Part shown: piece after piece, positions 34,390 through 46,100 of the stretch | Layout: each line of letters starts with the position of its first letter | How positions within the stretch are numbered: the stretch's first letter is position 1 | DNA from: Leptodontidium sp. MPI-SDFR-AT-0119 | Lineage: Eukaryota; Ascomycota; Leotiomycetes; Helotiales; Leptodontidiaceae | Assembly (NCBI GenBank): GCA_020726505.1 | Contig: JAHLEZ010000028.1 | Span: 682,001-746,000, forward strand | Reading direction: 5' to 3' | DNA: 64,000 nt | Made by a program: the position numbers and the translations under genes | The notes under the pieces: model-generated | Databases searched by the model: none | The model's input: the letters and a program-made list of their open reading frames with translations, nothing else | What the model was told of the DNA's origin: nothing

Positions 34390-34890
34390 CCTCCTCTTAC
34401 GCCATAATATTGCGCGTTTCGTAGCTGATGCGCTGCAAGGCTTCGATGTAGAGGCAGAGATCAATTCGGAAATTCGAAAAGCGGGGATTTTGGCTTATAG
34501 AGCTTGAATCTGAATCCGGCTTTCTACCTAGCTTAGCTCTAGCTCAGCGTTGGCTGACGATCTCGACTCCCACATCCTTAGCTCGGCTTATATCGAAGAC
34601 GATGTCATTCGATATAGAAGAGTTAGAGTGGAAAGATTAGGTGGACGCCCGGGTGCCATGATATGAATTCGTTGTACTTGACGAAGCGGGATTGGCCGAT
34701 ATAAGATGCGAGGTTACAAATGGACACAACCTAACAGCGAGTAAGACGTTGTTGCAACCCGTAAGTATGCACTCCGTAAGATAGGACCTTTTACTTATGG
34801 GTATCTAAGTAGTATCACAGAAGCGTTCCAATTCAAACAACTCGATTACCGTCCGTCCTGGGTGGCGAAAAGCCCTGCGTGCTGAAACGA
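34390..34890. other. intergenic, no supported gene
   Basis: No open frame of note. The stretch separates the 3' end of the C2H2 gene from the small minus-strand frame and shows no repeat. Confidence 0.35.
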
Positions 34891-35139
34891 CTAATCAGAT
34901 CGTTTATCGACATTCTCCTTACCCAGTTTTGCCATCTTAATCTGCATAACTCTCAGAAAGCGTTCCAAGTCCGCAATAGTTTCCCTGGGCCGTGTGAGAT
35001 TCTCTGACAAGCTATCGTTAATCGTCTGCTTGAGTTCTACACACAGCCGTTGAGATGCTGCTGTAAAATAATCAACCAAACTTGGAAGCTCTCCCTCGTT
35101 CGAACCAACACATGTGCCAGCAAGTTCTGTTCTTTCCAT
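34891..35139 (-). CDS. small hypothetical protein, 82 residues
   Basis: The ATG at 35139 opens an 82-codon minus frame that is largely helical: FTAASQRLCVELKQTINDSL, then ETIADLERFLRVMQIKMAKL. It could form a short coiled coil. The frame extends upstream without a stop for some codons, and a second coding-like frame (35037-35228) overlaps, so a spliced or frameshifted larger gene is possible. No family recognised. It is convergent with the C2H2 gene and divergent from the large gene downstream. Confidence 0.35.
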   Translation of the reverse strand: MERTELAGTCVGSNEGELPSLVDYFTAASQRLCVELKQTINDSLSENLTRPRETIADLERFLRVMQIKMAKLGKENVDKRSD

Positions 35140-35786
35140 TGGGCTCCCCTGTCTGTTGGGCTTGGATGTTGCTTGCTGCCACTTTCCACGTCGGCTGGTA
35201 AACCCAGGAATGAACGGCCAGTCGTCACATTATATACAGTCTAAGTATATTATAGTAAAGTTCGAAATCGGCTTCAGTTCTGAATATTAGTGATATTATT
35301 TTTGACCTATGCTTTAAAATGCGCTAACCCTTTTGTGGCTAGCCTTGTTCTAGACCCTTGAATTTGCTTATTTCCCTGCTCTGCAGTATTGCACGTGAAT
35401 TGGAGACTCCTGCCTCAGGTTAGGAGATAATTCATGCTTTTTCTAAAAGATACTTACTAGAAATTGAGTGGCAATTATGGGATATTATACAAGCACATGT
35501 TCCCTTTGACCCTATGGCCTTGCCGTTAATGTATTCTATTGCCTAGCCTTTTGCGAACCATCTAAAAAAAGAAACAGGCTCGCTTAATCAGTCAGCCCTG
35601 CATGGAGCCTTGCAAACACAAAGTCCACCTGCGAGCCTCGCCTACAATCTATCTTTCTCTTTCCCCTCTGTCACTTCGTAGGGCTTTGAACAATCCGATC
35701 GTCCTTCATTCAGTTCTTCTTGTGGGACTCTTACTTCGGGCTTTCTGCTTGTTTTCACAGGTTTTGTGAAGATATCTACTGTCAAA
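35140..35786. other. probable promoter region of the large orphan gene
   Basis: No gene. The last 150 bases are pyrimidine-rich (TCTTTCTCTTTCCCCTCTGT and similar), as is common immediately upstream of transcription and translation starts in filamentous fungi. No TATA box can be assigned with confidence. Confidence 0.35.
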
Positions 35787-38700
35787 ATGAACAGCATTTC
35801 TGATACCCTACTCGGCCTCACGAATGACGAGATCGCCCTGCTGCGACATCACCAGCAAGTCGCTGCTTCGACAGCTGGTGGCTCCTCCGGGCGTGCGGCA
35901 TCTCGCGCATCCTCACAAGGTCTCCTTCTCCTAGACAGCTCGTCCCTAAAGTCTCTTAGCAGACATTTCGATGGCCTAATGCAACAGATACAGGCGCGAT
36001 TAGACTACCTTTCCGAACAGACTCAAGCAACAGTAAACCAGCAATACGACCGCAAAGGTAACGCAATAGCGATCGCAGACTCTGAGATCGCGCATTTTAA
36101 AGACGTGCTGCGTCAGATTGACGAACTTGAAGTAGACTTCGACAAGTTAAGGCATATCCGTGATATTATAAGGGCTTACCGGCAACGTGTGGAGGAAATG
36201 GAGAGATCTTTGCCCGAGAATAGAGCCCACCAGGCGTCGATGGGCTCTCAGCAACAGACGTCTGTAGTGATGAAAGGGGACAGCTGGCCATCCGCGTTGA
36301 CACCGGTTCCGCGCAAAAGTCGAACTCAATTGGAGGTTCTGGATACTAGGAATGAGGCGGTTGAGGGCAAGCAAGCGGCTCAATCGAGTGAGCAAGTTGC
36401 AGGCCCTGCATCGAAGAAAACTATGGCGGAATTGCATAGAAATGCCAATCTATCAGTTCCTGGTCACTCCACGCGGCACTCAGGAGGTACCGTAGCCGTG
36501 TCTGTCGGCCCACCCACTGATTCTGGATACGCATCTATGACAAGAGGTATGGCTCCGCACACCAGGAATACTCAAGTTGGAGATCGAATACAAGGCACCG
36601 AAGATCTCCATTCTTCGCCACCGGTCAGCGAGGGTTTGGGGGCTCCAGCTTCAACGAATCCGGAGCTCTCTCGGAATCTAGCCAACGAGGAATCTCAAGA
36701 CATCAGAACAATTTACTCCGATTCAGCGAGCCTGCCCCCTTTCCAGAAAGAGAACTACATATCCGCATTAGCCAGAGACTTGCGAAATAGTCTAAATTTG
36801 GAACATACAACCCCTCAAATTAGCCGGAAGATTACGGATGCCCTTCCTGAACTACTAAAAGCCTTCGCCATCAAAGTTGGCTACAACGCACCAAATCAGA
36901 TGCGTCGCAACATCATGTGGTTCGTCTACAAGTACCGAAAGTGAGTCTTGCTGTCTAAAACTGTTGAGGAAATTTTCTTCCCTTCGATTGTCAAAGGAAG
37001 GATAGTACTGACCCTGGTCCTTAATTAGTGAGATAGCCAAATCCTTCGAAAATATTTCTGCCGACGACGACGAGAGTCTTCTCGGCGTTGATGCAATGGA
37101 TCTTGATAGGCTACTTCCGGAGGAAAAGATTAGCTTTTGGCGTCAAAAGCTAAAGTACCCGCTGGAAGAACCCCAGAGTGACGTCTTCCCTGAATCTGAA
37201 AGCCAAGATCACACCAAATGCATAGTCGACTACGAAGTAGAAGAGATTGATGAGACAAACATGCCTGGACTTCCAGTATATCAGGGCTTTCTTTTCAAAT
37301 GTCCTGCGTACGAGTGGCTCGTAGCGGCTCTACAACGGGAGGTAACCCTGAAACCCGCGGCCGTCGATGTCATGAAGTCTATCGGGGAGGAAATAACCCG
37401 TTTTCTGCTATCGACTAACTTGACTAATAAGATCAGCCGAAAGAACTCTCCCGTGCCTTATAAGATTCGCTTCGAAATTCCGTGGGATCCGGTAGCCTTT
37501 GCCGAGGAGCAAGAATATGATGAGGAGCCAGAGAGGGTCGTTGAGATCGCACTAACCCTGACTGGGTCCGCCAGAAATGTACAAGCACTCTCTTGTGTGG
37601 AATACATGCGTCAAACTTGGCCGACTGTTGGAGATTTTATCATTCAGTTGGTCAAAAATGTGGTCCGTAATCGTCACAGCAGTCGGCACACGAGTAGGTT
37701 CCAAGCCTCATGGAGTTGATTCCAGACTTTAACGATAACATTTAGTCTTTCTACCTGATGACACCAAGATTATTGCGTGGTTCGATGAATCTGGCCTCAT
37801 CGTTGAAGCTCTGGGTACTGGACATTCCGTCGCAGAAATTGGTACGCAGCTTGCCTGGCTTGGTGCAGCACTGCGCTCTTCCCCGAGTGAGCTTGGAGTC
37901 ACATACTGCACACCATTTATCAGCGATATTCATCTTAGCAAAGCACCTCGGGAAGCTTCTCAATCATCGGCTATAACCGAAAGTCTCTGCAAGATCAATT
38001 TCAGTACCGAGAATGGGGACGAATTCACCGAGCCGTTGAATGGTCAATGCTGGCACAACATGTTCAGAAATCCGGTTGTTGTCAAAGGCTATCCAATACG
38101 GGCTAGGACTAACCCCAACACTGGACTTGAGGTTCCTCTTAATGTAATAGCAGGGTTGGTCCGAAGCAAGCGTGCGGATAGCTTCGATGGAAAACTGTAT
38201 ATCAAAGGCTTCTCGACCTTGCTAGTTCCGACAAAACGCCACACCGACACACTCATCTGGCACTTGCTTCATAATAAAGATGGAAACCGGATATCGTATC
38301 TAGATAATACCGTTCCCTGCACAGAAACCGTTGGTTTCCTTGATCTGACGAACGTCCGACATGTGATTGGCTGGTGCTCGGAAGTGAGAAGTTATGCCGG
38401 TAAGAAGACCTGACATCAGTAACAGATAGCTTTGCTAACAAAAGATTATTTGTAGGCGCTGCGGATGCCAAGTATACCATACAACGATCCAGGCTCCCAG
38501 AGCCTCCATCGGGCTCCGTTCTCGAAAAGATCACCATAACTGGCGGTCAATTTATTATAGGCGGTGCCGAGTTCTGCTTAGGCAGAAGAGACCTCCCAGT
38601 TCACGTATCACGAAATGGCTATGTGCCACAGCTCAAGTGGATCTCGAAGAAGTTTGTAGTCTTTTGGGATGAGGCAGACAAAATAGGCTGGCTAGTCAAT

Positions 38701-39846
38701 GGCACCAGCGCTTTACTACATCTTGTTCGTGCTTCTCTGGAGCACGACAGTACCGACAAGTTCAGCTCCGAATTTCTCTTTAAACGAGAGGAAATGCAGG
38801 AATCGCGTGAGCCGTACACAGCTGAATCCGCTCTCGAAGTCCTTCTCAATAACACAAACAAAAAACTTACGATATATCCTGAGAAAGAAAGTTTTATTCG
38901 GTTTGAAGATCGAGTTGAACATATCTACAACATCTTAGAGAAACTCATAGACCATCAAATCGATGTAGCCAGACAAAGTGGGGTGAAAATGAAGCCTCGA
39001 GCACGCAAACACCTCGAAGGCTGGGAGTTCAAGGATCTGGCAACTGACCAAGACCCATTTTACCCCCGCGTCGCTACCCTTCCTACAATTGGCAAAGGGT
39101 GGGTCGATTTCACGAGAGCAATTCATGCAGTAAACTTGTTTGGACGTGGGTTTGGCGAACTGATCCAACCGAGGGATTCCAGCAGACTGTGCCCTTATTG
39201 GACCAGAGTGCCAACTGGGAAGTACTATCTTGCAGCCTGTGTTGCAGATGTCAAGGAAATCATGGAAGTCGAGGGTAATCCGGATTCGAACCCAATGAAG
39301 CTCAGTTGCAACATTCTTTGGCACAACCCGGACAGGGTTTTCGATACGTGCCAATGCATGACAACGAAGAGAAATCACTCGGATCTTGTCCAAGTCCTCC
39401 TGCCGTCAAGATTGTCCAATATCCTGCCCAAGAGGAGTCCGATCACTTTGCAAGATCACGGTGCTGTGCTGTTTGGCCACAACTGGAACTTCAACTGGCA
39501 CTGGAAAGACCATGGAGACCCGGTGAAGGGAAAACCGTCGGCGCCGTCAGAAGAGATTGATAGCGTCTTCTACGACAGTGGGATAGGATCAAGCCCTAGC
39601 TCTCGTGAGGCTATGGGGTCATCAGACCTTCAGAAAGCACCTTCAGCAGACGAAGATCCCAGTAGCCTACCCAGTGACCCGGATTCTCCTGCATCTACCA
39701 AGTCCTGCAACCTGGAACAACTTACTGGTTCTGCACAAAAGCAAGAGGAAATATTTTCAACAGCTGCTAAGGAAACAAACGAGGGCAAACGTCGAGTTCT
39801 TCCTCGTCGTATACTCAAAAGACTAAGAGGGAATTATTTCAAGTGA
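35787..39846 (+). CDS. large conserved fungal protein of unknown function, 1,287 residues, four exons
   Basis: Exons 35787-36940, 37029-37693, 37746-38399 and 38456-39846 are joined by introns of 88, 52 and 56 bp. All have GT...AG ends and frame-consistent joins (YKYRNEIAKS, RHTIFLPDD, SYAGAADAKY); the third has a GCTAAC branch-like site. The N-terminus (1-150) is helical and may form a coiled coil (SLSRHFDGLMQQIQARL, FKDVLRQIDELEVDFDKL). A low-complexity Ser/Gly/Pro stretch follows, then a helical block near residue 340-385. The C-terminal half contains KGYPIRARTNPNTGLEVPL, HLLHNKDGNR, KKFVVFWDEADKIGWLVNGT and SALLHLVRASLEH. I recall a widespread, expanded family in Pezizomycotina with the motif set 'grafted path - WHLL - VWD..T...WLVNG - ALLHLVR', with no known function. 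The tail is Ser/Asp-rich and ends basic (LPRRILKRLRGNYFK). No signal peptide or clear membrane segment. Confidence 0.85.
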
Positions 39847-40336
39847 TGCGAACTAGAGTGGAAACAACAGAAACTTACTTTATTGTAGTTAGGTTTAGGG
39901 TGTTCAATTTGATAATAGGGGCTTACGTCCAGACGATCGAGTAATATATATATAAATCGGCGGATCATTATCATATGCCCGCTCGCTATCCCAGTCAGGA
40001 AACTGGCATAGCTTGAGACCGTTCGTCTGTGTCTGCTGCTGACTGATGTCATCGTACAGGTTCTACTGTTTATATGAATCGAAGGGGCCGAGGAAAGAGG
40101 TAGGGCTGCTTATCGTTGTATTTAGACAACTGCGTTCCAGAGCCAGTTCTGGAATGTTCCACAGGCTAACTATAAGAGATTACAGTATCTTGAATTGTTA
40201 GTCAAAAATAAAATCATTAAGTGCTTGCGACTAAATCGATTTTAGGCTTTATTGTACCTTAAATAGACAACCTGAGCTATATAGAGTGAAAAGCTTTAGA
40301 AAAAGACCTTAAATAGATTATTAATAATATTATTTA
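39847..40336. other. boundary zone: 3' flank of the large gene, then AT-rich sequence
   Basis: No gene. Composition is ordinary up to about 40150 and then becomes strongly AT-rich. This is the edge between the gene island and the transposon block. Confidence 0.5.
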
Positions 40337-40641
40337 TATTACGGCTGGCTAAAGGTTGATACTGCGAGTTGACTCTAGCTTTGTATTGGGGACTAAGGCT
40401 ACGCTTAGAATCAAGAAGAAAAGTCGAGGAAGAAAGGAGAGCTCTTTATAAGGGAGGGCTCGAGTATATATATATAAAGGACCCTCTTAATAGGGCCTAG
40501 CGTAGTCGAGTACTATTTACGTTAATATATTATAAGCTCGCTACTTAGTCTTTCTTATTAAGCTTAGCGCCGTCGTATAGCCAGCGATACTACGAGCTCG
40601 TATTAGTTAAAATACAAGGCGTATCGGAAGGCGTAATATTA
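40337..40641 (-). repeat. LTR of a compact retroelement, left copy (305 bp)
   Basis: 305 bp, from TATTACGGCTGGC to ...CGTAATATTA, matching the second copy at 41244-41548 over its whole length. Differences are mostly C/T and G/A. It contains a TATATATATA tract and is followed on the right by a pyrimidine run CCCTCTCCTCTT. On the minus strand that run is a polypurine tract (AAGAGGAGAGGG) directly before the LTR. The element is therefore minus-oriented and this is its 3' LTR. Confidence 0.75.
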
Positions 40642-41243
40642 CCCTCTCCTCTTAAAAAACTACGTTCGCGTAGTTATAACTATAATTATATCGTTTTTTA
40701 AGTCGTTATAATTATTAATACTAGTGTTATAAGCCTCTAGCTATTTTAGGAGAGCTTTTGGCGAGCCTTTAGGGTTAAGATACTTTTAGTGGAACCGTTT
40801 AATTATATATAAAGCCGTTATAGTATTTAAGTATAAGTATTACTTTAAGTCCTTGTCGACGCTTAACTACTTAATGTAATAAAATAACTTGTTTCGTATG
40901 ACTTTAGAGCCAAGGATGCCTTTAATTTCCCACTTATTTTACTTAAGTAATAGCTAAATAAGTGCCGGCGTGGCTTTAGCTTATCTAAGCAGGGGGTTAT
41001 TGACGTACTTATAAAGCAAGTAAAAGTAAAAGACAGGATAAATTTACTAATCTTCTAAGAGCTTAACCCTTTAACTTTTTCCTTCCTTAGTAATTACTTT
41101 AACTAGGCCGTATTACTATTACTTATTAGAAAGCTTCCTTAAGAATTAGTCGATATTTTAGTTCTAAGTATTAATTAATACTAGGTCGCTAACGTCTTAA
41201 TCAACGGCGCGTTGCCTACGATTTATTAGTTGTTTTATTTTTT
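40642..41243 (-). mobile_element. 602-bp internal part of the compact LTR element
   Basis: Lies between two 305-bp LTR copies. Minus-strand translation gives a coding-like, stop-containing frame ending in YNTSINNYNDL...TTRT just before the polypurine tract. The same ending is seen in the second copy (41568-41753). With only 602 bp inside, no polymerase is encoded. Either this is a small non-autonomous (TRIM-like) element or a deletion derivative of a larger one. The coding remnant is not recognised. Confidence 0.6.
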
Positions 41244-41548
41244 TGTTACGGCTGGCAAGAGGTTAATACGGCGAATTGACTTTAGCTTTGTATTTAGGCC
41301 TCTAGCTACGCTCAGAATCGAGAAGAAAAGACAAGGAGGAAAAGAGAGCTCTTTATAAGGGAGGGCTCGAGTATATATATATAAAAGACCCTCTTAATAA
41401 GGCCTAGCGTAGTCGAGTGCTATTCACGTTAATATATCGCAAGCTCGCTACTTAATCTTCCCTATTAGGCTTAGCGCCGTCGTATAGTTAATGATATTAC
41501 GAGCTTGTATCGGTTAGAATACGAGGCGTATTATAAGTCGTAATATTA
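41244..41548 (-). repeat. LTR of the compact retroelement, right copy (305 bp)
   Basis: Starts TGTTACGGCTGGC and ends ...GTAATATTA. Equal in length to the left copy. The start retains TG where the left copy has TA, a G-to-A change as RIP would make. It is followed by CCCCCCC, the complement of a poly-G-type purine tract. LTR-internal-LTR-internal order implies a tandem arrangement. Confidence 0.75.
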
Positions 41549-41731
41549 ACCCCCCCCTGTTAAAAAACTATGTTCGTGTAATTGTAGCTATAACTATGTT
41601 ATCCTTGAGGTCGTTGTAATTATTAATACTAGTATTATAAGCCTTTAGCCACTTTAAGAGAACTCTTAGCGGGCCTTTAGTATTTAAATACTTTAAGTAG
41701 AACTTTTTAATTATATACGGAGTTATTATAA
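41549..41731 (-). mobile_element. second internal copy of the compact element, left piece, cut by copia element A
   Basis: Matches 40642-40824 and contains the minus-strand coding end at 41568-41731. It is interrupted at 41731 by the 7.56-kb insertion. The sequence resumes at 49292 after a duplicated TATAA. Confidence 0.7.
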
Positions 41732-41986
41732 TGTCGGTGCAGTACCGGTTCATGTACTACGCCGCATATGTAAATATATTTTAATGCGAGTATAGCGATA
41801 AAGTAATAAATATATAGTTCAAAATCTGTGTATTTTTTAAGAGAGTGCGAGGAGAGCTAGATTATATATTACGAAACCTTACTAAATCTTTACCGAAACT
41901 AGTCTAGTTAAGCTCTAACCCTGACTATAACTTATACCCCCTTTTCCGGACTGAAGTATACTTATGTAAGGACCTGTGGATTAACA
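41732..41986 (-). repeat. 3' LTR of copia element A (255 bp)
   Basis: Begins TGTCGGTGCAG and ends ATTAACA on the + strand. Compared with the other LTR it keeps more C and G (TGTCGGTGCAG against TGTTAATATAG). Nearly all differences are transitions. Confidence 0.88.
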
Positions 41987-42649
41987 TAAGTAGAACTTCT
42001 TTTAAAAAGACTATTTTTAATATAGTATAAAAGTAAATAATTAATAATATAAGAAATAATAATAATAAATAAAAGAAAATAATAAAGTATTTAACAACGT
42101 TTGCGCCCGGCCCGAAAGTGTCCCGAAAGGGGTCTGAATCTAGTGATACGCAGTAGCGAGGCTAAGCGAGAACTAGTAATAATAAGAACCCCTAATATTA
42201 TATAACATAATAAATATATATATGTCGCTTTCCCCTAAAGTTTTAGAGTTTTCTTTAGTTAATATATATATAATTACTATATATATACTACTTTCCGATC
42301 TCTTAAATTCGTTTAATATAGTTTAAAAACTAATATTTCTAAGAAGACTATATTAAATTAAATAAATAACCTAAAAGTAAATATACTCTTTAGAGATGAT
42401 TCGGTAAGGAAACAGTGTGCTAACTAAAAATAGTACTTATACTAATACTTATAAAAGCGCTCGACCTCGTATACTATAAATACTATATTTAGTGCGTTCG
42501 TTTTCTCGTAAAGAACCTATCTTACGAATGTGTCTTTAATAATCTTAAGAGTAAGAAATATATATATTATATAAAGAAGAAGTCTCGGTGTAACTTAATA
42601 AGTATTTTTATTTCTTTTTCTTATTTTAAATTGTATTCGAATCCTCGTC

Positions 42650-43160
42650 GAAAGTATTCCGGATATATAGTTACTAATATATAATAGATTTTATAATTTA
42701 TCACCGAAGAATACCTTCGTTTAGTTACTGCCCTCGAGGTAAAAGATAAAGAAGTTATCGTTGCTGCCGCTAAATTAATTAATTTAGTATTATTAGTCGC
42801 TGTTACTAGCGTATTAAAAACTGCTAGGGAGTTATCGTTGGCGTTATTAAAAGAAACGCGCGCTATGCGTTAAGAAATCGTTAACTTAGCTAGCTTGTAA
42901 GTAATAAGTTAAACCTCTTATTTCTTTTTAATATTAAGGCTTTTAAGTATTAATAACTTTTGTATTATAAGAGACGGTATTAGTCTTAAATTAGCTCCTT
43001 ACCGTCGCCTCCTTTGCCGCTACTAAGCGTAATAAAGAAGACGGCGGTGAGGACAATACTCCCACTAAGCGTCTCCGCCGAAGTCGCTACTATAGCGCGG
43101 GGGAGGAGGTGGGGGAAGAAGAAGAACCTCTCCCTAATATATATACGTAAGGGATTCGGT
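42650..43160 (+). other. coding-like segment antisense to copia element A
   Basis: In the 1.5 kb between RNase H and the 3' LTR the + strand, opposite to pol, reads VTALEVKDKEVIVAAAKLIN and a following Ala/Leu/Glu-rich helix with almost no stops. In a neighbouring frame it then reads NKEDGGEDNTPTKRLRRSR and EEVGEEEEPLP. The basic cluster resembles a nuclear localisation signal. Base composition here is clearly less AT-rich than the surrounding element. It could be an extra antisense gene of the element or a captured fragment. No family recognised. Confidence 0.4.
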
Positions 43161-46100
43161 CTTATTTCGGATTAGCTTTATAGTAAGTTCTTTGTAATAG
43201 CACTTTTTTTATATTATTATATAGAAGTAGCCTCTTATAGTAAAACCAGTAGTTAGTCCTTATTAAAGTGTCGTCGTAAGGCCGCTTATTAGTGCTTTAA
43301 ATTAAAGGGTGTTTAAAATTAAATTAAGTATGTTTTTAACTTTATAAATTAATTAAACATAAAAATAATCGCAAGTAATAAATTAATAAAATAAGAGTTG
43401 TAAGGAAATATAAAAAAAATTAGTAAGTATATAAAACCCCTTCGTTATTAATTTAAATTAACTCCGGTTAACTATTGAACTTAACCCTTTATTTTAATAG
43501 TAAGGATATTAATGTTAATAAAGTCCTAAAGAGCCTTATTCGGAGTACTCTTCGTTATAGCGTCGGCAGGATTGTTGGCGTTATTAATTTATTGAACCTC
43601 TATTAGCTCTTTGCGCTCGTATAATTAATCAATAATTATAATATTAATTATTAGGCGCTTCTCTTTTGTCGTACTAAGCTTAATAATACACTTATAAAGG
43701 GATAAAGAATCTGTGTAAATAATAATAAGAAGACGTGAGATACTAATCTTATTAATTATTATATTAATAGTCGTATTAAGGGAGATTAATATATTAATGC
43801 CAGTTATTATAATATATAACTTTAATACGAGTACTACACGAGTTACTCTTTTGTATTTTATTAAGTTAATATACACGATATTACTAGTTAAGGTAAATTA
43901 TATATCTCTTATTATTTTAGTACTAATTATTAATACGAAACTTATTTGTGAACTTAAGTTTTTATTATTAGTAAAAAAATCGTTTATAAAAACGTAAACC
44001 TTCGCGGATTATAAGTTAACTAGTACGTATCGGAGTCCCCTTTCTAAGTTATTTATTTGTTATTTAAGACGTAGGTTTAAGGCCTGGACGTCGTTTTCCG
44101 TCGGATCCTGATGTTACGTTGCGACTAAGAGATTAAATATTACTTTTAACTAATAAATAGTAATAAAGTAAGCTGTATAAGCTCGTTACTTTTTATAGGC
44201 CTTTTTATAGTTCTTTTTTCTTACGTTAATTAGCTTTAGCCTTACTCTTTAACTCTTTTAAAACATATAAAGGCTGTCCCCGTTTATAAAAATAATACAC
44301 TTATTAAACGTAATAGTTTTAGTAAGAAGTAGTACTTGTATCGGCTTCGTTAAAAAACCGGCCTTAATGATTTTATTTTACTCTCTTATTAAAAAGTCCT
44401 TATTTCCTAGAATTAAGGTATTATTTATTTATATTCTTACGACTTTAAAGTTATGGCTTTCCTTAGTACTAATTAGTAAGCATAAGTCGTATATTAATGT
44501 CTCTATTTATAGGTTCTTTATATAATATTTATAGTATATATTAAACTAATAGTTTCTAAACTTAAATATATTATATAATAGTAGTATTATTATAAATATT
44601 ATATTAAGAGAAAAATCTCTTGCGATCTCTTTTAATAGCTATGTAAATATATCTCGGAGAAGCCTTGTCTTTGCCTAGACGTAAGCTTAAGTGATGTCCC
44701 TAATAGTCAAATAGGATTCAGATTGGTTTCGAAAGCGATTTAAGTACTTAACACTAGCGGCTAAAAATATAAGTAGCCGCTGGTTAAATCGTTAGATTAT
44801 TAGAGATTAAGTTAAAATCTCTCTTTTTCCTTTATCGTTAAAGTATTAAATTATTAGTCTTGACTTCTTATATAAAACTAACGTCTCCTTGCCTTTGATC
44901 TCGTTTATTATTCTTGACTTAAAGATACGGTGGCCTTTTATCCTAGGGTCGTCCTTATAAATAAGTATAAAAACACCCCTTTTAATAAGTACTTTATATT
45001 TTGTTCTTTAGGACTACTAGAATAATAGTTTAAGCGCTATAATCTTCCCTTTAGTACAAAGTTTAATAAATAACTCCCGGTTTTTTATTTCTTTCTTAGT
45101 TAGAAATACTTTAGTATTATAATTGTTATTAATAGTTAGTAAATTTAAGAAGTATTTCGTAAATAGAATTTAGATAGCGATTTAGGGTGGATTTAGTATT
45201 ATTTTAATAGTATTTTTAATCAGAGATCCTAGATATTACTTATAAATATCTTTTAATAAGTTTTCTTTTTATTGTTTAATACTAAAGGTGTTTGTCTTAA
45301 AGGGACAAACTATAATTAATTAAAACGTACGTATTCTCTTATTTCTTATATTAATCTTATATAATTCTCCTTTTATACTTAAGAAATCGTAAGGTCTTAT
45401 TTATCTTTTGCCCTCTTAATATACTAAAACTTAATTATTAAGGTAAAAATCGTAAATATAAGTGGTTCTAAGGCCGTTTCGTATAACTAACGTATTATTA
45501 ACTTTACGCGTAATATAAATTTTTTATACCTCTTTTATAACTTTTTTAATTATAGTCGCACGTTATTCAACTAACAGATTTAAGGGGTTTAACTCTGTTA
45601 TTCTAAAGTATACGCTAAAAACAAGTAATATAGGAATAAGCCTGTTAAGTTTAACTATATTATTTACTACTTTTACTACTATTTGTAGTTAATCTTTGTC
45701 GCTTAATTTAAGGTGCTTCTCTATAACAATTTTATAGGCACGGCGTAATAGGCGGTAATATCGCTTAACTTTGCTAATTAAATAGTATGCCTTAATAAAT
45801 ACTAGCTTAAGAGTATTACTTATAAATCTAAGTACACTCTAAAACTCCTTAGAATTAAAATTAGTATTATAGTCGTATACGACGAAATCCGGAGATCTAA
45901 GGTATATATTAATTTATATTAACTTAAATACGTTAAAGGTGGCCTAAGCCGTAGCGGAACCGGGGGCCTTTCAGAGTAATTTCGCCGCACTAAAGCCTAT
46001 TACTTTATTTATGATGTGGAGGGTATACCGTTTTTTAAATATCGCGATATTAACGTAGATTATATAATTGAAATCGACGTCGTCTTATAGCTTAAAGTAG

